This document shows, piece by piece, positions 18,531 to 27,969 of a stretch of DNA of 64,000 bases. Every line of letters starts with the position of its first letter. Position 1 is the first letter of the stretch. Source of the DNA: Prevotella sp. (GTDB lineage: Bacteria; Bacteroidota; Bacteroidia; Bacteroidales; Bacteroidaceae); assembly GCA_017627765.1 (NCBI GenBank), contig JAGAGD010000044.1, forward strand, positions 36,786-100,785, written 5' to 3'. Below the pieces are notes generated by a model, which was not told the origin of the DNA, did not search any database, and saw only the letters and a list, made by a program, of their open reading frames with translations. The position numbers and the translations under genes were made by a program.

Positions 18531-19430
18531 TTAATTTGTTTGATTTTTCATTTTTACAAGTTCTCTATGGTATTCTGTTAGCATATCATACCATTCTGTA
18601 GATTTTCCATATAAGTGAACTTTTATCCATTCTCGGAAAAGTCTACAATTGCACATTCCTATCAGATTTTTGATAGTTTTTCTTCGTGGATATCCTTTTT
18701 TTTCATTTTGTATTATTGCAACTTTTGCCATTGTCATTTCATATGGTAAGTCTGCTTTTCTATCAGCGCATAAGTGTAGGTATTTTATGTTTTTATTATA
18801 TTTGAAATGTCTACCAAACTTGTGTGTTATTCTATAGTGAATATCATCTTCTTCTCCATACATAAAAATACTTTCATCAAACAATCCAACTTTTTCAAAT
18901 TTCTCTTTGTTAATGAAAAAGCATGAACCAGAAAAATACATATATTGTGGTAAGTACCATTCTAAACGATTAAATATTGCTTCTATAAATGTACGTAAGT
19001 ATCCGTTCATCATATATGTACAACAAAATGAACTATGACTTTCTTTTGTATGAGAATACATTTGTTTCATTCCATACATGCAAAGTTCTTTGTCTTTCTC
19101 AAATGCTTTTAAAGGTTCTTTAATAAATGGTGTGATCATTCTTACATCAGGATTCATTATTAAAATAATAGGAGCTGATGCTTTTCTTATCCCAATATTA
19201 TTTCCTTGTCCGTATCCTCCATTTTTTGTATTTTGTATCAGTATTATATCGTCGCCATATAACTTCGTTATTTTTTTGAACATTATATCTGTGTGATTGC
19301 TATTATTATCAACAATAATTAATTCTAAATCTTTTTCTGGGATATCGCAAAATCGCTTGATTGATTCTATACAGTCATAGATATCGCGTTCAGAATTATA
19401 TGTTACAATTATTATAGATATTTTCTTCAT
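18531..19430 (-). CDS. Family 2 glycosyltransferase (rhamnosyltransferase-like)
   Basis: 299 residues. IIIVTYNSERDIYDCIESI is the GT2 N-terminus, followed by IIVDNNSNH, then GGYGQGNNIGI and ILIMNPDVR as the DxD-type motif. YFSGSCFFINKEKFEKVGLFDE and MYGEEDDIHYRI complete the acceptor side, as in WbbL-type rhamnosyl- and galactofuranosyl-transferases. The start lies inside the preceding gene (35-base overlap), implying coupled translation. The region is very AT-rich. The sugar is not determinable. Confidence 0.8.
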   Translation of the reverse strand: MKKISIIIVTYNSERDIYDCIESIKRFCDIPEKDLELIIVDNNSNHTDIMFKKITKLYGDDIILIQNTKNGGYGQGNNIGIRKASAPIILIMNPDVRMITPFIKEPLKAFEKDKELCMYGMKQMYSHTKESHSSFCCTYMMNGYLRTFIEAIFNRLEWYLPQYMYFSGSCFFINKEKFEKVGLFDESIFMYGEEDDIHYRITHKFGRHFKYNKNIKYLHLCADRKADLPYEMTMAKVAIIQNEKKGYPRRKTIKNLIGMCNCRLFREWIKVHLYGKSTEWYDMLTEYHRELVKMKNQTN

Positions 19431-20472
19431 AGTATTGTGTCTTTTTATTACGGATTCTTTTTGAGATGATGTAATTTCGTATTTCCCTTTTTAATAAAAA
19501 AGATAGCATCGCAAATTGTCTTGCTCTTTTTTCAGGTATTAACTTAGATAATAATATGCTTATTATTAATTGCCTCTTAAATGCTTTTGCATAAATTGGG
19601 GAGTACTTGGATATAGTTGATATCAAACAGTTTGCAAATTCACGATCAATGTGTCCATATGTCATTTTGCAATATATCTGTAGGACACCTTCATATATGT
19701 ATTTATCATATTTGTGATTGTATTTTTTTTGGATATTACGGTAGAAGTTATTAATAGCATAAATATGGCTTTTTTGATGATGGCTTGACATTATTTTATG
19801 TGAAACAGATTCTGTGTTATCTGATGTTCTATAGCCATAGTCTGGTTTACTATGTGCATAGACATAGGTTAAATCGGAAAGTAATGATTTTAAATTAAAA
19901 TCAGCATCTTGAAGAGATAATAAGTTAGTATCCCATATAAGTTTGTGATCTTTTATAGAACTAAGTCTGTATATGTTATTCCAAACAACATATGGCAACG
20001 TTCTTCGAGCAAAAGCCTTAATATCATCACCATAAATAGGATATCCAAAAATGCATGAAGTTGTTTTATCAGAAAAAACACCATTTGTAAAATCACCCGA
20101 TGGGAATATGACAAAGTCAACTTCTGGGTGTTTCTCGATTTCTTGCACTCTTTGTTCTAAACAGTATGGTTGTATATAATCATCAGAGTCGAAAAAGACA
20201 ATATATTTTCCCTTAGCCAGTTCTATTCCTATGTTTCTACAAGTCTGAGCTCCTTTTGGTTCCCTGTTTCTCTTAATAAAATGTATTCTTTCATCCCTTT
20301 CATAGTGTTTAAGGTAGTTTCTGGTTTCATTATCAGCCCCATCGTCTATAGCTAAAAGTTCCCAATTATCAAAAGTATTAGCTAATATGCTATCAATCAT
20401 AATACTTACCATTTCTTTCTTATTGAAGAAAGGCATTACAATTGTTAGAATAGGGTTGCAGGTTGCTTTCAT
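19396..20472 (-). CDS. Family 2 glycosyltransferase (WcaA/EpsJ-like)
   Basis: 358 residues. TIVMPFFNKKEMVSIMIDSI begins the GT-A domain, LLAIDDGADNET and VFFDSDDYIQPYCLEQR give the nucleotide and metal sites, and KGAQTCRNIGIELAKGKYI lies between them. The C-terminal 120 residues are Lys/Arg/Tyr-rich and helical, ending in a basic tail (ISKRIRNKKTQYYEEN). It starts 6 bases from the Wzy-like gene upstream. It probably transfers one sugar of the repeat unit. Confidence 0.8.
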   Translation of the reverse strand: MKATCNPILTIVMPFFNKKEMVSIMIDSILANTFDNWELLAIDDGADNETRNYLKHYERDERIHFIKRNREPKGAQTCRNIGIELAKGKYIVFFDSDDYIQPYCLEQRVQEIEKHPEVDFVIFPSGDFTNGVFSDKTTSCIFGYPIYGDDIKAFARRTLPYVVWNNIYRLSSIKDHKLIWDTNLLSLQDADFNLKSLLSDLTYVYAHSKPDYGYRTSDNTESVSHKIMSSHHQKSHIYAINNFYRNIQKKYNHKYDKYIYEGVLQIYCKMTYGHIDREFANCLISTISKYSPIYAKAFKRQLIISILLSKLIPEKRARQFAMLSFLLKREIRNYIISKRIRNKKTQYYEENIYNNCNI

Positions 20473-20478
20473 CTTTTT

Positions 20479-21693
20479 TCAAATTGTTGCTAAGTTATTA
20501 TCTTTTTGATTTTCCTTTTCTATTTTTTTACTTTGCCATATATTATCAAGTTCTGGATAATAATATGCCAATGTAAGTAAATAAAAAATAAAAAAATAGG
20601 GATATACCTCCATTGTCATCATGAATAGCAGAGTGGTGATTCCCATCATCAGTGTTACAGATGTTTTATCCGTATATCGCATCAGATGTTTTACTGCATA
20701 TATGAAAAGGGCAATGAACAAAAACATAAGTACTAAACCTCCATTTATGAGGATTCCATAGATAAAATTGTGCGGACCTTTTGCAAAAGAATCCATATTA
20801 GAAACATACCATTCATTATCAACAATGCCGTAACCGATGATTGGTGACTGGGCGAATAGTTCGCCTGCTGATGACCACATTCTTGTTCTGTTAGTAAATG
20901 TAAGGTCTTTGCCCATTACATCCTTAATAATGTAAGACGCAATCTCATTATTATGAAGTCCTTCACCTGGGAAACATACAAAGCACTGGAAAAGAATGTA
21001 GAAAATAAAGAAACTAATAACTCCTATTTTTTGCAGTTTTACAGAAGGAACAAGGCAGAATATAGTTAAAAGCCCTATGCATGATAATGCAGTTGTTGAA
21101 CCAACAATAGCAAGGGTAATAATGGATAAGATTGTTACTAAAATAGTATTAAATAGCCAACGCTTGCCAAACCTGATGCATAGAAAGTTTGAAACAATAG
21201 CACAAAGTAGTCTGCATCCCATCTGATTATAATTACCACCTAATATATAACTGTCAAAAGCGTCTTCTGCTGCAAACATCCAGTCTGGAAACATAAGCAT
21301 AAGACCTATATTTGCATAAACACACAACGAAAATGTAAGTGCTGTGGTTTTTAGAAAAATAGACAAATCATTCTTAAAATAGTTAGTCAACATTAGAAGT
21401 AAGAATATTTCAGCAGAGCGATAAATCGCATTTTTATAATCGGTATTATTAATAAAAGAAAAGGAAATCAATAATATAAAGAAGATAAATGACAAAAGGC
21501 CGAATACGCTCATCTCTTTGCGAACTATATATAAACATCCCATTATTAGGAAGTTTAGTAGTGTTAGTCCCAATGCAAGATATGAAAAGCCTTGAAGAAA
21601 ACCAAACACAGTAAATGAGACAGTTACCTGAACAATAAGTATACTGCTCATAAACCGTTGCATTAGTGGAAGTTCTGTAAAATTGATTGTCAT
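20479..21693 (-). CDS. O-antigen polymerase/ligase-like membrane protein (Wzy candidate)
   Basis: 404 residues with about ten to twelve membrane helices. A large loop around the late third contains GKDLTFTNRTRMWSSAGELF and PIIGYGIVDNEW, then KGPHNFIYGILINGG. The GR/NRT-W...G.G...HN..L pattern is the O-antigen ligase/polymerase (Wzy_C) signature. Between a flippase and glycosyltransferases, polymerisation of lipid-linked repeat units in the periplasm is the likely role. Sequence alone does not separate polymerase from ligase. The gene is AT-rich, as usual for wzy. Confidence 0.8.
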   Translation of the reverse strand: MTINFTELPLMQRFMSSILIVQVTVSFTVFGFLQGFSYLALGLTLLNFLIMGCLYIVRKEMSVFGLLSFIFFILLISFSFINNTDYKNAIYRSAEIFLLLMLTNYFKNDLSIFLKTTALTFSLCVYANIGLMLMFPDWMFAAEDAFDSYILGGNYNQMGCRLLCAIVSNFLCIRFGKRWLFNTILVTILSIITLAIVGSTTALSCIGLLTIFCLVPSVKLQKIGVISFFIFYILFQCFVCFPGEGLHNNEIASYIIKDVMGKDLTFTNRTRMWSSAGELFAQSPIIGYGIVDNEWYVSNMDSFAKGPHNFIYGILINGGLVLMFLFIALFIYAVKHLMRYTDKTSVTLMMGITTLLFMMTMEVYPYFFIFYLLTLAYYYPELDNIWQSKKIEKENQKDNNLATI

Positions 21694-21739
21694 TTATTAT
21701 GATTTTTTATATCGTAATTTTTGAAAACTGCCCTTTCAA

Positions 21740-23263
21740 TCATTGTTGGTGTGGGGTTATATTCAAAATTCTCATTGCTTCTTTTTTTTCTCCTTTTGAG
21801 AGTGCAGTTAGCCAAATAAACATAATATTTATAAATACACAGACTATGAATGTCACTATAAATCTGAATTTAAAATCAAATAAGTTAACCATAAATGCTG
21901 CTGTCGCAATTGAACTCAAGGTTGGGATTGCAATTCTTAAGAAAACTTTGTTAACAAACATTCTAATTGATAGACCAGCAGTTTTCTTTAAAAATGGTAA
22001 GCGCATCATAGCACAAATAAATTCAAAAACAATATAGCAAATCATAACAGATACAACAGGAAAACCGCTTTTTAGGCAAATCCATGCTGCAGGAAGTGTC
22101 ATGACTTTAATTGTATTTATGGTAATTGAATAATTGCGTATTTTGCCTATAGCCTGATTTGCAGTTCCAAGTCCTATTGTTAACTGATCGCAAACTGCGG
22201 TTAATAACACAAAACTACAGAGTGTTGTAGCGTTAGGGGGAACCTTACCAAGCCAGATATTAAGTATTTGTGGCATTTCAAAAACAATAGGAATAACAAC
22301 CATTGCAAGCATTAGATATGCATATTTACTTGTTTGAGCTGCTAATGCAAGCATTTTTTTGCGATTGCCTGCACCTTCAGCTTTTACAACCTGTGGACTC
22401 ATAGCATTCATGATAGCTTGCGCAACAAATTGTACAGAACCATAGATTTGGGTAGCTATGCCATAAGAAGAATTTATAATGACACCGAAAAATCTATTTA
22501 ATAGCAATGCAACACCTTGGGTTCTTGCTAAGATACATCCTGTACTGTATATTGTCCAACCTGCAAATCCCATAAGTTGTTTTATATGTTTACGATTTAT
22601 TAATTTTATAGATGGAAATAATACCGTTTCTTCATACTTGAATTTTGCATATATGGAAAAAGAAAATAAGTTAAATAGCATTATACCTGCCATCATGCAA
22701 GCATAAATAATAAGTCTGTCTTTATCTATAAACATCAACCAAATAGCAAGAAGTAATTTAAAAATACCATCCAAAACATCAATAATTGATATATAAATTA
22801 TATTTTCATGTGCAATAAATAGAGCTCTAAATGGGGCATATAAGAATGTGAGACACAATGTGATAATAGTCAGGTAGTATACCACTTTAGCTATATCTAT
22901 GTTTTCTGGGGCGATATTTAGAAAAACATTGAAAAGTAAGGGAGTTATAGCATATAGAATGATAAATAGCAAGATGCATATTACAATGTGAAGAAAAAGA
23001 GAATTGGAAAATATTTTTTTTATATTTTCCATATCATCTTTTCCGTGATAGAATGATATATGCCTTTGAGTTGTAGTAACCATAGCATTGGTTACGAAAC
23101 CAAGCATCGCTACTTGTCCTGCAACAAGAGAATATATACCATAATCACTATGTCCTAACGCTTGAAGTATAAGACGTGTGGAATATAGGGACAAACAGAT
23201 GTTAAATAGTGATCTGACATGTTGTGCTATGGTGTTAACTACTGCTCTTTTTGTTGAGTTCAT
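21740..23263 (-). CDS. Polysaccharide repeat-unit flippase (Wzx-like, MOP superfamily)
   Basis: 507 residues with about 12-14 helices. The N-terminus NTIAQHVRSLFNICLSLYSTRLIL with LGHSDYGIYSLVAG is the signature of the polysaccharide transport (PST) branch of the MOP superfamily, and AMVTTTQRHISFYHG follows. It should move lipid-linked repeat units across the inner membrane. It lies between wzz and wzy on the same strand, as expected for a Wzx/Wzy-dependent pathway. No frame break. Confidence 0.87.
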   Translation of the reverse strand: MNSTKRAVVNTIAQHVRSLFNICLSLYSTRLILQALGHSDYGIYSLVAGQVAMLGFVTNAMVTTTQRHISFYHGKDDMENIKKIFSNSLFLHIVICILLFIILYAITPLLFNVFLNIAPENIDIAKVVYYLTIITLCLTFLYAPFRALFIAHENIIYISIIDVLDGIFKLLLAIWLMFIDKDRLIIYACMMAGIMLFNLFSFSIYAKFKYEETVLFPSIKLINRKHIKQLMGFAGWTIYSTGCILARTQGVALLLNRFFGVIINSSYGIATQIYGSVQFVAQAIMNAMSPQVVKAEGAGNRKKMLALAAQTSKYAYLMLAMVVIPIVFEMPQILNIWLGKVPPNATTLCSFVLLTAVCDQLTIGLGTANQAIGKIRNYSITINTIKVMTLPAAWICLKSGFPVVSVMICYIVFEFICAMMRLPFLKKTAGLSIRMFVNKVFLRIAIPTLSSIATAAFMVNLFDFKFRFIVTFIVCVFINIMFIWLTALSKGEKKEAMRILNITPHQQ

Positions 23264-23287
23264 TATTTTTTGTTGATAAATTACAAT

Positions 23288-24343
23288 TTATCCAATAATG
23301 GCTTGTTTTATATCATCTTTCATTATGTATAAAATACATCCAAAGAATGCAAAAAACAGCATACCAATAACAAAGAACATACGCTTAGGACCTGCTGGTT
23401 TTATTGGCACCGCAGCGCCTTTTATCATTGTAAATGCAGGTGTACGTTCTTGCACCTTGGCACGTGCAGCTTGAAGTTGTGTACTATATGTAGTATAAGC
23501 ATTGTATTTAAGCTGCATGTCATTCTCTAAATCCTCTTGCTTAGAACGAAAGCTTTGAAGTATTACATCGGTATTCGCATCGGCATAGTTTCCATATAAT
23601 TGTCGAGCACGTTCATATTCTTGTTTAGCATTTGATGCTAATTTCTCATAATAATTTAAATCAATTCTTGCTTTATTTGTTCTATATTCTGTGATAAACT
23701 GTTGTAATTTAATTCTTACTGAATCAGCTACAGTTTTGCAAACTAATGGGTCTTGGTCTTTCACAGAAATATTAATGATTGCAGTTTTTTTATCAACACT
23801 AATAGTTATGTTGCTTCTTAACTTGTTGATAAGGTCGTTGTCTCTCCTTGAAAGGTTATATGGGTTAAACTCATTTTTTTTCCCGTCTTTATTATCTTTA
23901 TCTTTTGGAAAAAGACTTTTTATCCAATTAAATGGAACTCCCCATGGAGAATGTTTCTGATAATTCTTTAAGTAGTCATAGTAATCAGTGTCAATTTCTC
24001 CGTCTGAAGTGCGTATCTTTATTTTTGATAGCTTAAATGCAAACCCGTTATCCTCCAACAAATCAGGGTAGAGTAGTGGAGATATAGCGTCAGATGTTTG
24101 CATCTGGTCAATATCAAAACCGAATGAAGATGCCAAAGAACTAAGCGAACCTCCCCCCATCGAATTATCTGTTTCAGGAGCAAGACTTAGTCCAGTTTGA
24201 TAATATCTTGGTTGGAAGAATATATAAATGCATGAAATAACGAACACAATAGGCAAAGTTTTATAAAAGACGCTGCGTCTATTTATAATTTTGCGAACAA
24301 CTTTTTTTAGGTCAATAACTTCATTATTCTTTATAGATGCCAT
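23288..24343 (-). CDS. Chain-length determinant (Wzz/PCP family)
   Basis: 351 residues. A short cytoplasmic N-terminus (IDLKKVVRKIINRRSVF) leads into a first membrane helix (TLPIVFVISCIYIFF). The periplasmic domain has a coiled-coil region (YYEKLASNAKQEYERARQLYG to KVQERTP) with the PCP-type Pro-rich exit KGAAVPIKPAGPKR, and a second helix follows (MFFVIGMLFFAFFGCILYI). It controls modal length of the polymer. No tyrosine-kinase domain is attached, and no separate kinase is in the locus. It is 45 bases downstream of the Wza-like gene. Confidence 0.9.
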   Translation of the reverse strand: MASIKNNEVIDLKKVVRKIINRRSVFYKTLPIVFVISCIYIFFQPRYYQTGLSLAPETDNSMGGGSLSSLASSFGFDIDQMQTSDAISPLLYPDLLEDNGFAFKLSKIKIRTSDGEIDTDYYDYLKNYQKHSPWGVPFNWIKSLFPKDKDNKDGKKNEFNPYNLSRRDNDLINKLRSNITISVDKKTAIINISVKDQDPLVCKTVADSVRIKLQQFITEYRTNKARIDLNYYEKLASNAKQEYERARQLYGNYADANTDVILQSFRSKQEDLENDMQLKYNAYTTYSTQLQAARAKVQERTPAFTMIKGAAVPIKPAGPKRMFFVIGMLFFAFFGCILYIMKDDIKQAIIG

Positions 24344-24388
24344 GACTTATTATTTATTGACTTGTTATTTATATATAATTACTGTCTT

Positions 24389-26983
24389 TTATTTTAGGAT
24401 ATTTGCTATAGTTGCTATGACTGCAGCTAAAGATCCTGCTGATGTTGCGATACTCATTGTCTCAGCCATTGTTCTACGGTTTGCTGATTTTGCTGGGACT
24501 ACAATCTCGCATCCTGGAAGAACTTTAGCATTATGTCCAACTTTAGCCATATTACCATTCATATATATGATATATGTTTGACTTTTTTTCGCTTTGCTTG
24601 AGAATCCACCAGCCTGATCAATATAGTAGCTTACACCTTTACCCTCACGATATGCAACAGTGTTAGCATTCATTACTTCTCCATTAATCTTAACAGTTCC
24701 ATTGTATTCAGGAACGATAAGTTTATCACCTTCGCGAAGAACTATATCGTAATCACTTCCAGGTTTTGCAAGTGCTTTTTCAAGTTCTATACCTACAGGA
24801 TAAGTGTCTTGGATATTATATTTTGACAATTGCTCGGTATTTTTCATATTGGCCATATTGGCATTACCACTTTTTGCCATAAGTTCTTGTAAGTTGATTT
24901 CTGCTTGTTCACGAGCCTTGTCTTTAATTTCTTGTTGTCGCTCAAGTTCCATCTGTGTGTATTTTCTAACTATTTTTGCACCCTTAATATAAGCTCTGTC
25001 TGTTATACCTCCACAAGCTTTTATTAAATCGCTTAGGCGAGGTGTTCGAGTTGATAATGCATAGACACCTGCAAATAAAACCTCTCCTTCAACTTCAACA
25101 TTTTGTTGTTTATAAGAACCTGGGCTCTTTCTTACATATACCTCATCAAATGGTTGGAGTGTAAAGCCTGTTTCGCCATCAATGACAAAACCTTCTTTAA
25201 GCGTGAAACTATAGTTATGTGCAATTATGGAATCTGTTTCTGTTGCGGCAGGATTATTCACTCGTCTTGATACATCTACTTTCATTGTTGATGCATTTTC
25301 TGTAAGTCCTCCTGCTTGAAGTATAAAGTCCTCAAGGGTCTGATTTGATGCATATTTGTATTTACCAGGGAAATAAACTTCTCCATGAATCGTGACGGTT
25401 TGCTCTTCCATCATACTTTGTTTTGTCGGGATGAAGAGTTTGTCGTTTGGTTTTAAAGGAATGTCTGCAATACGTCCGCTCATAATACCTTCAACATCTA
25501 CAGGTATTACTTCTAATGTTCGGTCTTCTTTCATACGATGCATCACGGCATGAGCTGTGAAAGCTTCTTCTTTAAGCCCGTCAGCCATCTCAAGTAACGT
25601 CCTGACACTGTTTATGTCACCGCCAACCTGATACATTCCTGGGCGGAATACAGCTCCTTTCAGTTCTACCATGTTGTCATAACGTGGAATTATAGAATCA
25701 ACATATACTGAGTCTTCATCGGAAACGTGGAACGATGCCATGTCAAATTCTCCAACATTGAAAACGGAGTATTCTTTGCCGTTCTTACGTATAAGCCTAA
25801 CAGACTTTTTATAAGCATCACCAGTAAAACCTCCTGCATATTTTAGTAGTGAGGCTACACTCTCGTTCTTCTTCATTTCATAATACATTGGTCGTTTTAC
25901 CTTACCGGTAAGATTAACAAGACAATCGTATGCATCAACAACAATCATATCGTTGTCTGCTAATCTGACATTTCCTGTATGTTTACCATTTTGAATGAAG
26001 TCGTAAATGTCTACTACGCTGATAAGTTTTCCACCTCTATATACTTTAATATTACGTAGAGTACCAATATCGGTTATACCACCTGCCATATATAGAGCAT
26101 TGAATACCGTAGAGAAAGCAGATACTGTGAAGGTTCCAGGATTTCTTACCTCACCTGCAACATTAACAATTATTGTACGTGTTTGTCCTACTGTGAGTTT
26201 AATTTTTGAACTGCTATATCTTGCTCCTAATCTTGAACGAATATGAGCATTGGCTTGAGACACAGTCATTCCTGCAACGCTAACAGGTCCAAATCCTTCA
26301 ATTGTTACAGTTCCATCAGGAGAAACTGTACTCTGAATTGTTTTTTGAGAAGCTCCATAAATATCAATAAATACAGCATCGCCAGGTCCTAATCTGTAGT
26401 CTGCAGGTGTTGCTATATTCATGTTTGGTTCAAAAGTCAACTCTTTATTGTTGAATATATCATGTCCGTAAACTTTGCGTTTTTTGTTCTCACGCTCTAA
26501 GTCGCGCATAAGTTTTTCATACATGGCGATGGTGTCTATAGGCATCCAATCGTTCATTTCTTCTTCCATCAACAAGAATTCTTCGTCTTGGTCATCGTAA
26601 GTGTGGCGGGTAATAACGCGTGTACCATCTTCTCGGCGATAGTCAGAAAACTTATTCTCATCCTTATATTTCTCAAGGTCGCGACGTTCTTTAGCATTAT
26701 ATTTACGAGTACGATCATCAACCTTTATCTTATTGTCATCGTCTTGTACTGTTCCTAAACCTTGCTCTTTCTGAAGGCGTTCATACTTTGCTTTAACTCG
26801 ACGTATTTGGCTAATATCAACACCATTTTGCATGAGTTTTGTAACTATTTGTTGTTGTGAAGAACCGCGCTCGTGTTCTTTTATGATTTGTTGCAAAACT
26901 TGGTCGTCACTCATATTTGACTGAGCTTGTACATTTGAGGCAGCAAATATGGCTACCAGAAGCAAAAGAATATATTTTTTCAT
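24389..26983 (-). CDS. Polysaccharide export protein with multiple SLBB domains (Wza-like)
   Basis: Outer-membrane/periplasmic translocon component. I start it at 26983 (MKKYILLLLVAIFAASNVQA), which gives a clean signal peptide and 864 residues. A longer ORF begins at 27022 but overlaps the upstream gene and hides the signal. After a charged, probably coiled-coil region (to about 130), the export domain appears (ADYRLGPGDAVFIDIYG). It is followed by a run of about six SLBB-type beta-grasp repeats (for example VNVAGEVRNPGTFTV, VEGEVLFAGVYAL). A hydrophobic C-terminal helix resembles the amphipathic helix with which Wza crosses the outer membrane. It is more than twice the length of E. coli Wza, as is common in Bacteroidota. 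No lipobox cysteine is evident. Confidence 0.9.
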   Translation of the reverse strand: MKKYILLLLVAIFAASNVQAQSNMSDDQVLQQIIKEHERGSSQQQIVTKLMQNGVDISQIRRVKAKYERLQKEQGLGTVQDDDNKIKVDDRTRKYNAKERRDLEKYKDENKFSDYRREDGTRVITRHTYDDQDEEFLLMEEEMNDWMPIDTIAMYEKLMRDLERENKKRKVYGHDIFNNKELTFEPNMNIATPADYRLGPGDAVFIDIYGASQKTIQSTVSPDGTVTIEGFGPVSVAGMTVSQANAHIRSRLGARYSSSKIKLTVGQTRTIIVNVAGEVRNPGTFTVSAFSTVFNALYMAGGITDIGTLRNIKVYRGGKLISVVDIYDFIQNGKHTGNVRLADNDMIVVDAYDCLVNLTGKVKRPMYYEMKKNESVASLLKYAGGFTGDAYKKSVRLIRKNGKEYSVFNVGEFDMASFHVSDEDSVYVDSIIPRYDNMVELKGAVFRPGMYQVGGDINSVRTLLEMADGLKEEAFTAHAVMHRMKEDRTLEVIPVDVEGIMSGRIADIPLKPNDKLFIPTKQSMMEEQTVTIHGEVYFPGKYKYASNQTLEDFILQAGGLTENASTMKVDVSRRVNNPAATETDSIIAHNYSFTLKEGFVIDGETGFTLQPFDEVYVRKSPGSYKQQNVEVEGEVLFAGVYALSTRTPRLSDLIKACGGITDRAYIKGAKIVRKYTQMELERQQEIKDKAREQAEINLQELMAKSGNANMANMKNTEQLSKYNIQDTYPVGIELEKALAKPGSDYDIVLREGDKLIVPEYNGTVKINGEVMNANTVAYREGKGVSYYIDQAGGFSSKAKKSQTYIIYMNGNMAKVGHNAKVLPGCEIVVPAKSANRRTMAETMSIATSAGSLAAVIATIANILK

Positions 26984-27005
26984 TTGTTTATATGTTTTTC
27001 TTGTT

Positions 27006-27638
27006 TCAGAATTTCTTTCCACTTATTATATTATATAATGTGTTACAGATAATACTCATATCCATCCATAATGAACGATTTTTCAAGTATATTATATCCA
27101 TCTCCAGTCTTTTAAGCATTTTCTCCATAGTATCTGTATATCCGTTATATAGAGTTGCTTCTGATGTGAGACCTGGTTTCATCTCATAAATCAATTCATA
27201 GTCGGATGTATGTTCCATTATTTTATCTATGAAGTATTGTCTTTCTGGCCTTGGACCAACAAGAGACATATCACCTTTCAATACATTCCATAATTGTGGT
27301 AGTTCATCAAGATGGTGCTCGCGCAAATAGCTTTCTAATTTTGTAGAACTAGATTTGTCTGGTTTTGCTACGAGTTGTGGGCCTTCATCTTCAACGATAC
27401 TACTCATTGTTCTGAACTTGTATATTGTAAATGGTTCTCCACCATATCCGATTCGCTCTTGTTTGAATATTACTTTTCCATTTTTCTGCCTCTTCAACAA
27501 TATGGCGATAAGTAGAAATGCCGGAGAAAGCAATATTAACCCAATAAGTGCAGATGTGAAATCCACAACTCGCTTTATGGCTCTTTCAAAAGCATTCATA
27601 GCATCGTGACTATAATTAAGGCCTCTAGAGGTGCTCAT
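27006..27638 (-). CDS. Undecaprenyl-phosphate sugar phosphotransferase (monotopic PGT)
   Basis: Initiates the repeat unit by moving a sugar-phosphate to undecaprenyl phosphate. Its 210 residues hold only the catalytic bacterial-sugar-transferase domain. A single re-entrant hydrophobic segment (SALIGLILLSPAFLLIAILL) is followed by FKQERIGYGGEPFTIYKFRTM, LDELPQLWNVLKGDMSLVGPRPE and MKPGLTSEATLYNG. It lacks the multi-helix N-terminal half of WbaP/WcaJ and therefore belongs to the minimal PglC/WecP-like class. It is the first gene of the operon. The sugar is not predictable. Confidence 0.92.
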   Translation of the reverse strand: MSTSRGLNYSHDAMNAFERAIKRVVDFTSALIGLILLSPAFLLIAILLKRQKNGKVIFKQERIGYGGEPFTIYKFRTMSSIVEDEGPQLVAKPDKSSSTKLESYLREHHLDELPQLWNVLKGDMSLVGPRPERQYFIDKIMEHTSDYELIYEMKPGLTSEATLYNGYTDTMEKMLKRLEMDIIYLKNRSLWMDMSIICNTLYNIISGKKF

Positions 27639-27696
27639 CTATATTCTAAAAATAATACTTCTATAATATTATAACTCAAAAAATGCAAATTTGTTG

Positions 27697-27704
27697 CAAA
27701 GGTA
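27697..27704 (-). promoter_or_regulatory. Probable -7 box of the polysaccharide operon
   Basis: TACCTTTG on the minus strand, 58 bases upstream of the first gene of the locus. No TTG is seen at the normal distance, so the site may need an activator or be weak. Confidence 0.45.
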
Positions 27705-27871
27705 TAACAATTTATTTTAAAAATTGCTTAGTTGGGGCTAAAATGTAGAATTAATGTATTTTTTATGAGGAATTAAGGTTGATTCATAGTGAAATAGATA
27801 TAACTTAAATACTCATATCTTTTTAAATTATATGATAGACAATGTGTTTACTAATAAAAACGAGTAAAATA

Positions 27872-27903
27872 TTTGTCTAATCATGAAAAAAGACATACCT
27901 TTG
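27872..27903 (+). promoter_or_regulatory. Promoter of the tmRNA gene
   Basis: TTTG (27872-27875), a 20-base spacer, then TACCTTTG (27896-27903): a textbook match. Transcription would begin near 27910, about 60 bases before the mature 5' end, so the precursor is trimmed. Confidence 0.8.
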
Positions 27904-27969
27904 CAGCACAGATTATGCAGAAACTATGTTTTTTGCTTCATCGTGTTTGTTGAAAACTGATTAATCTAT

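Noticed and set aside
26984-27022. Longer start for the Wza-like protein at 27022
   Set aside because: It overlaps the upstream gene and would bury the signal peptide that begins at 26983.
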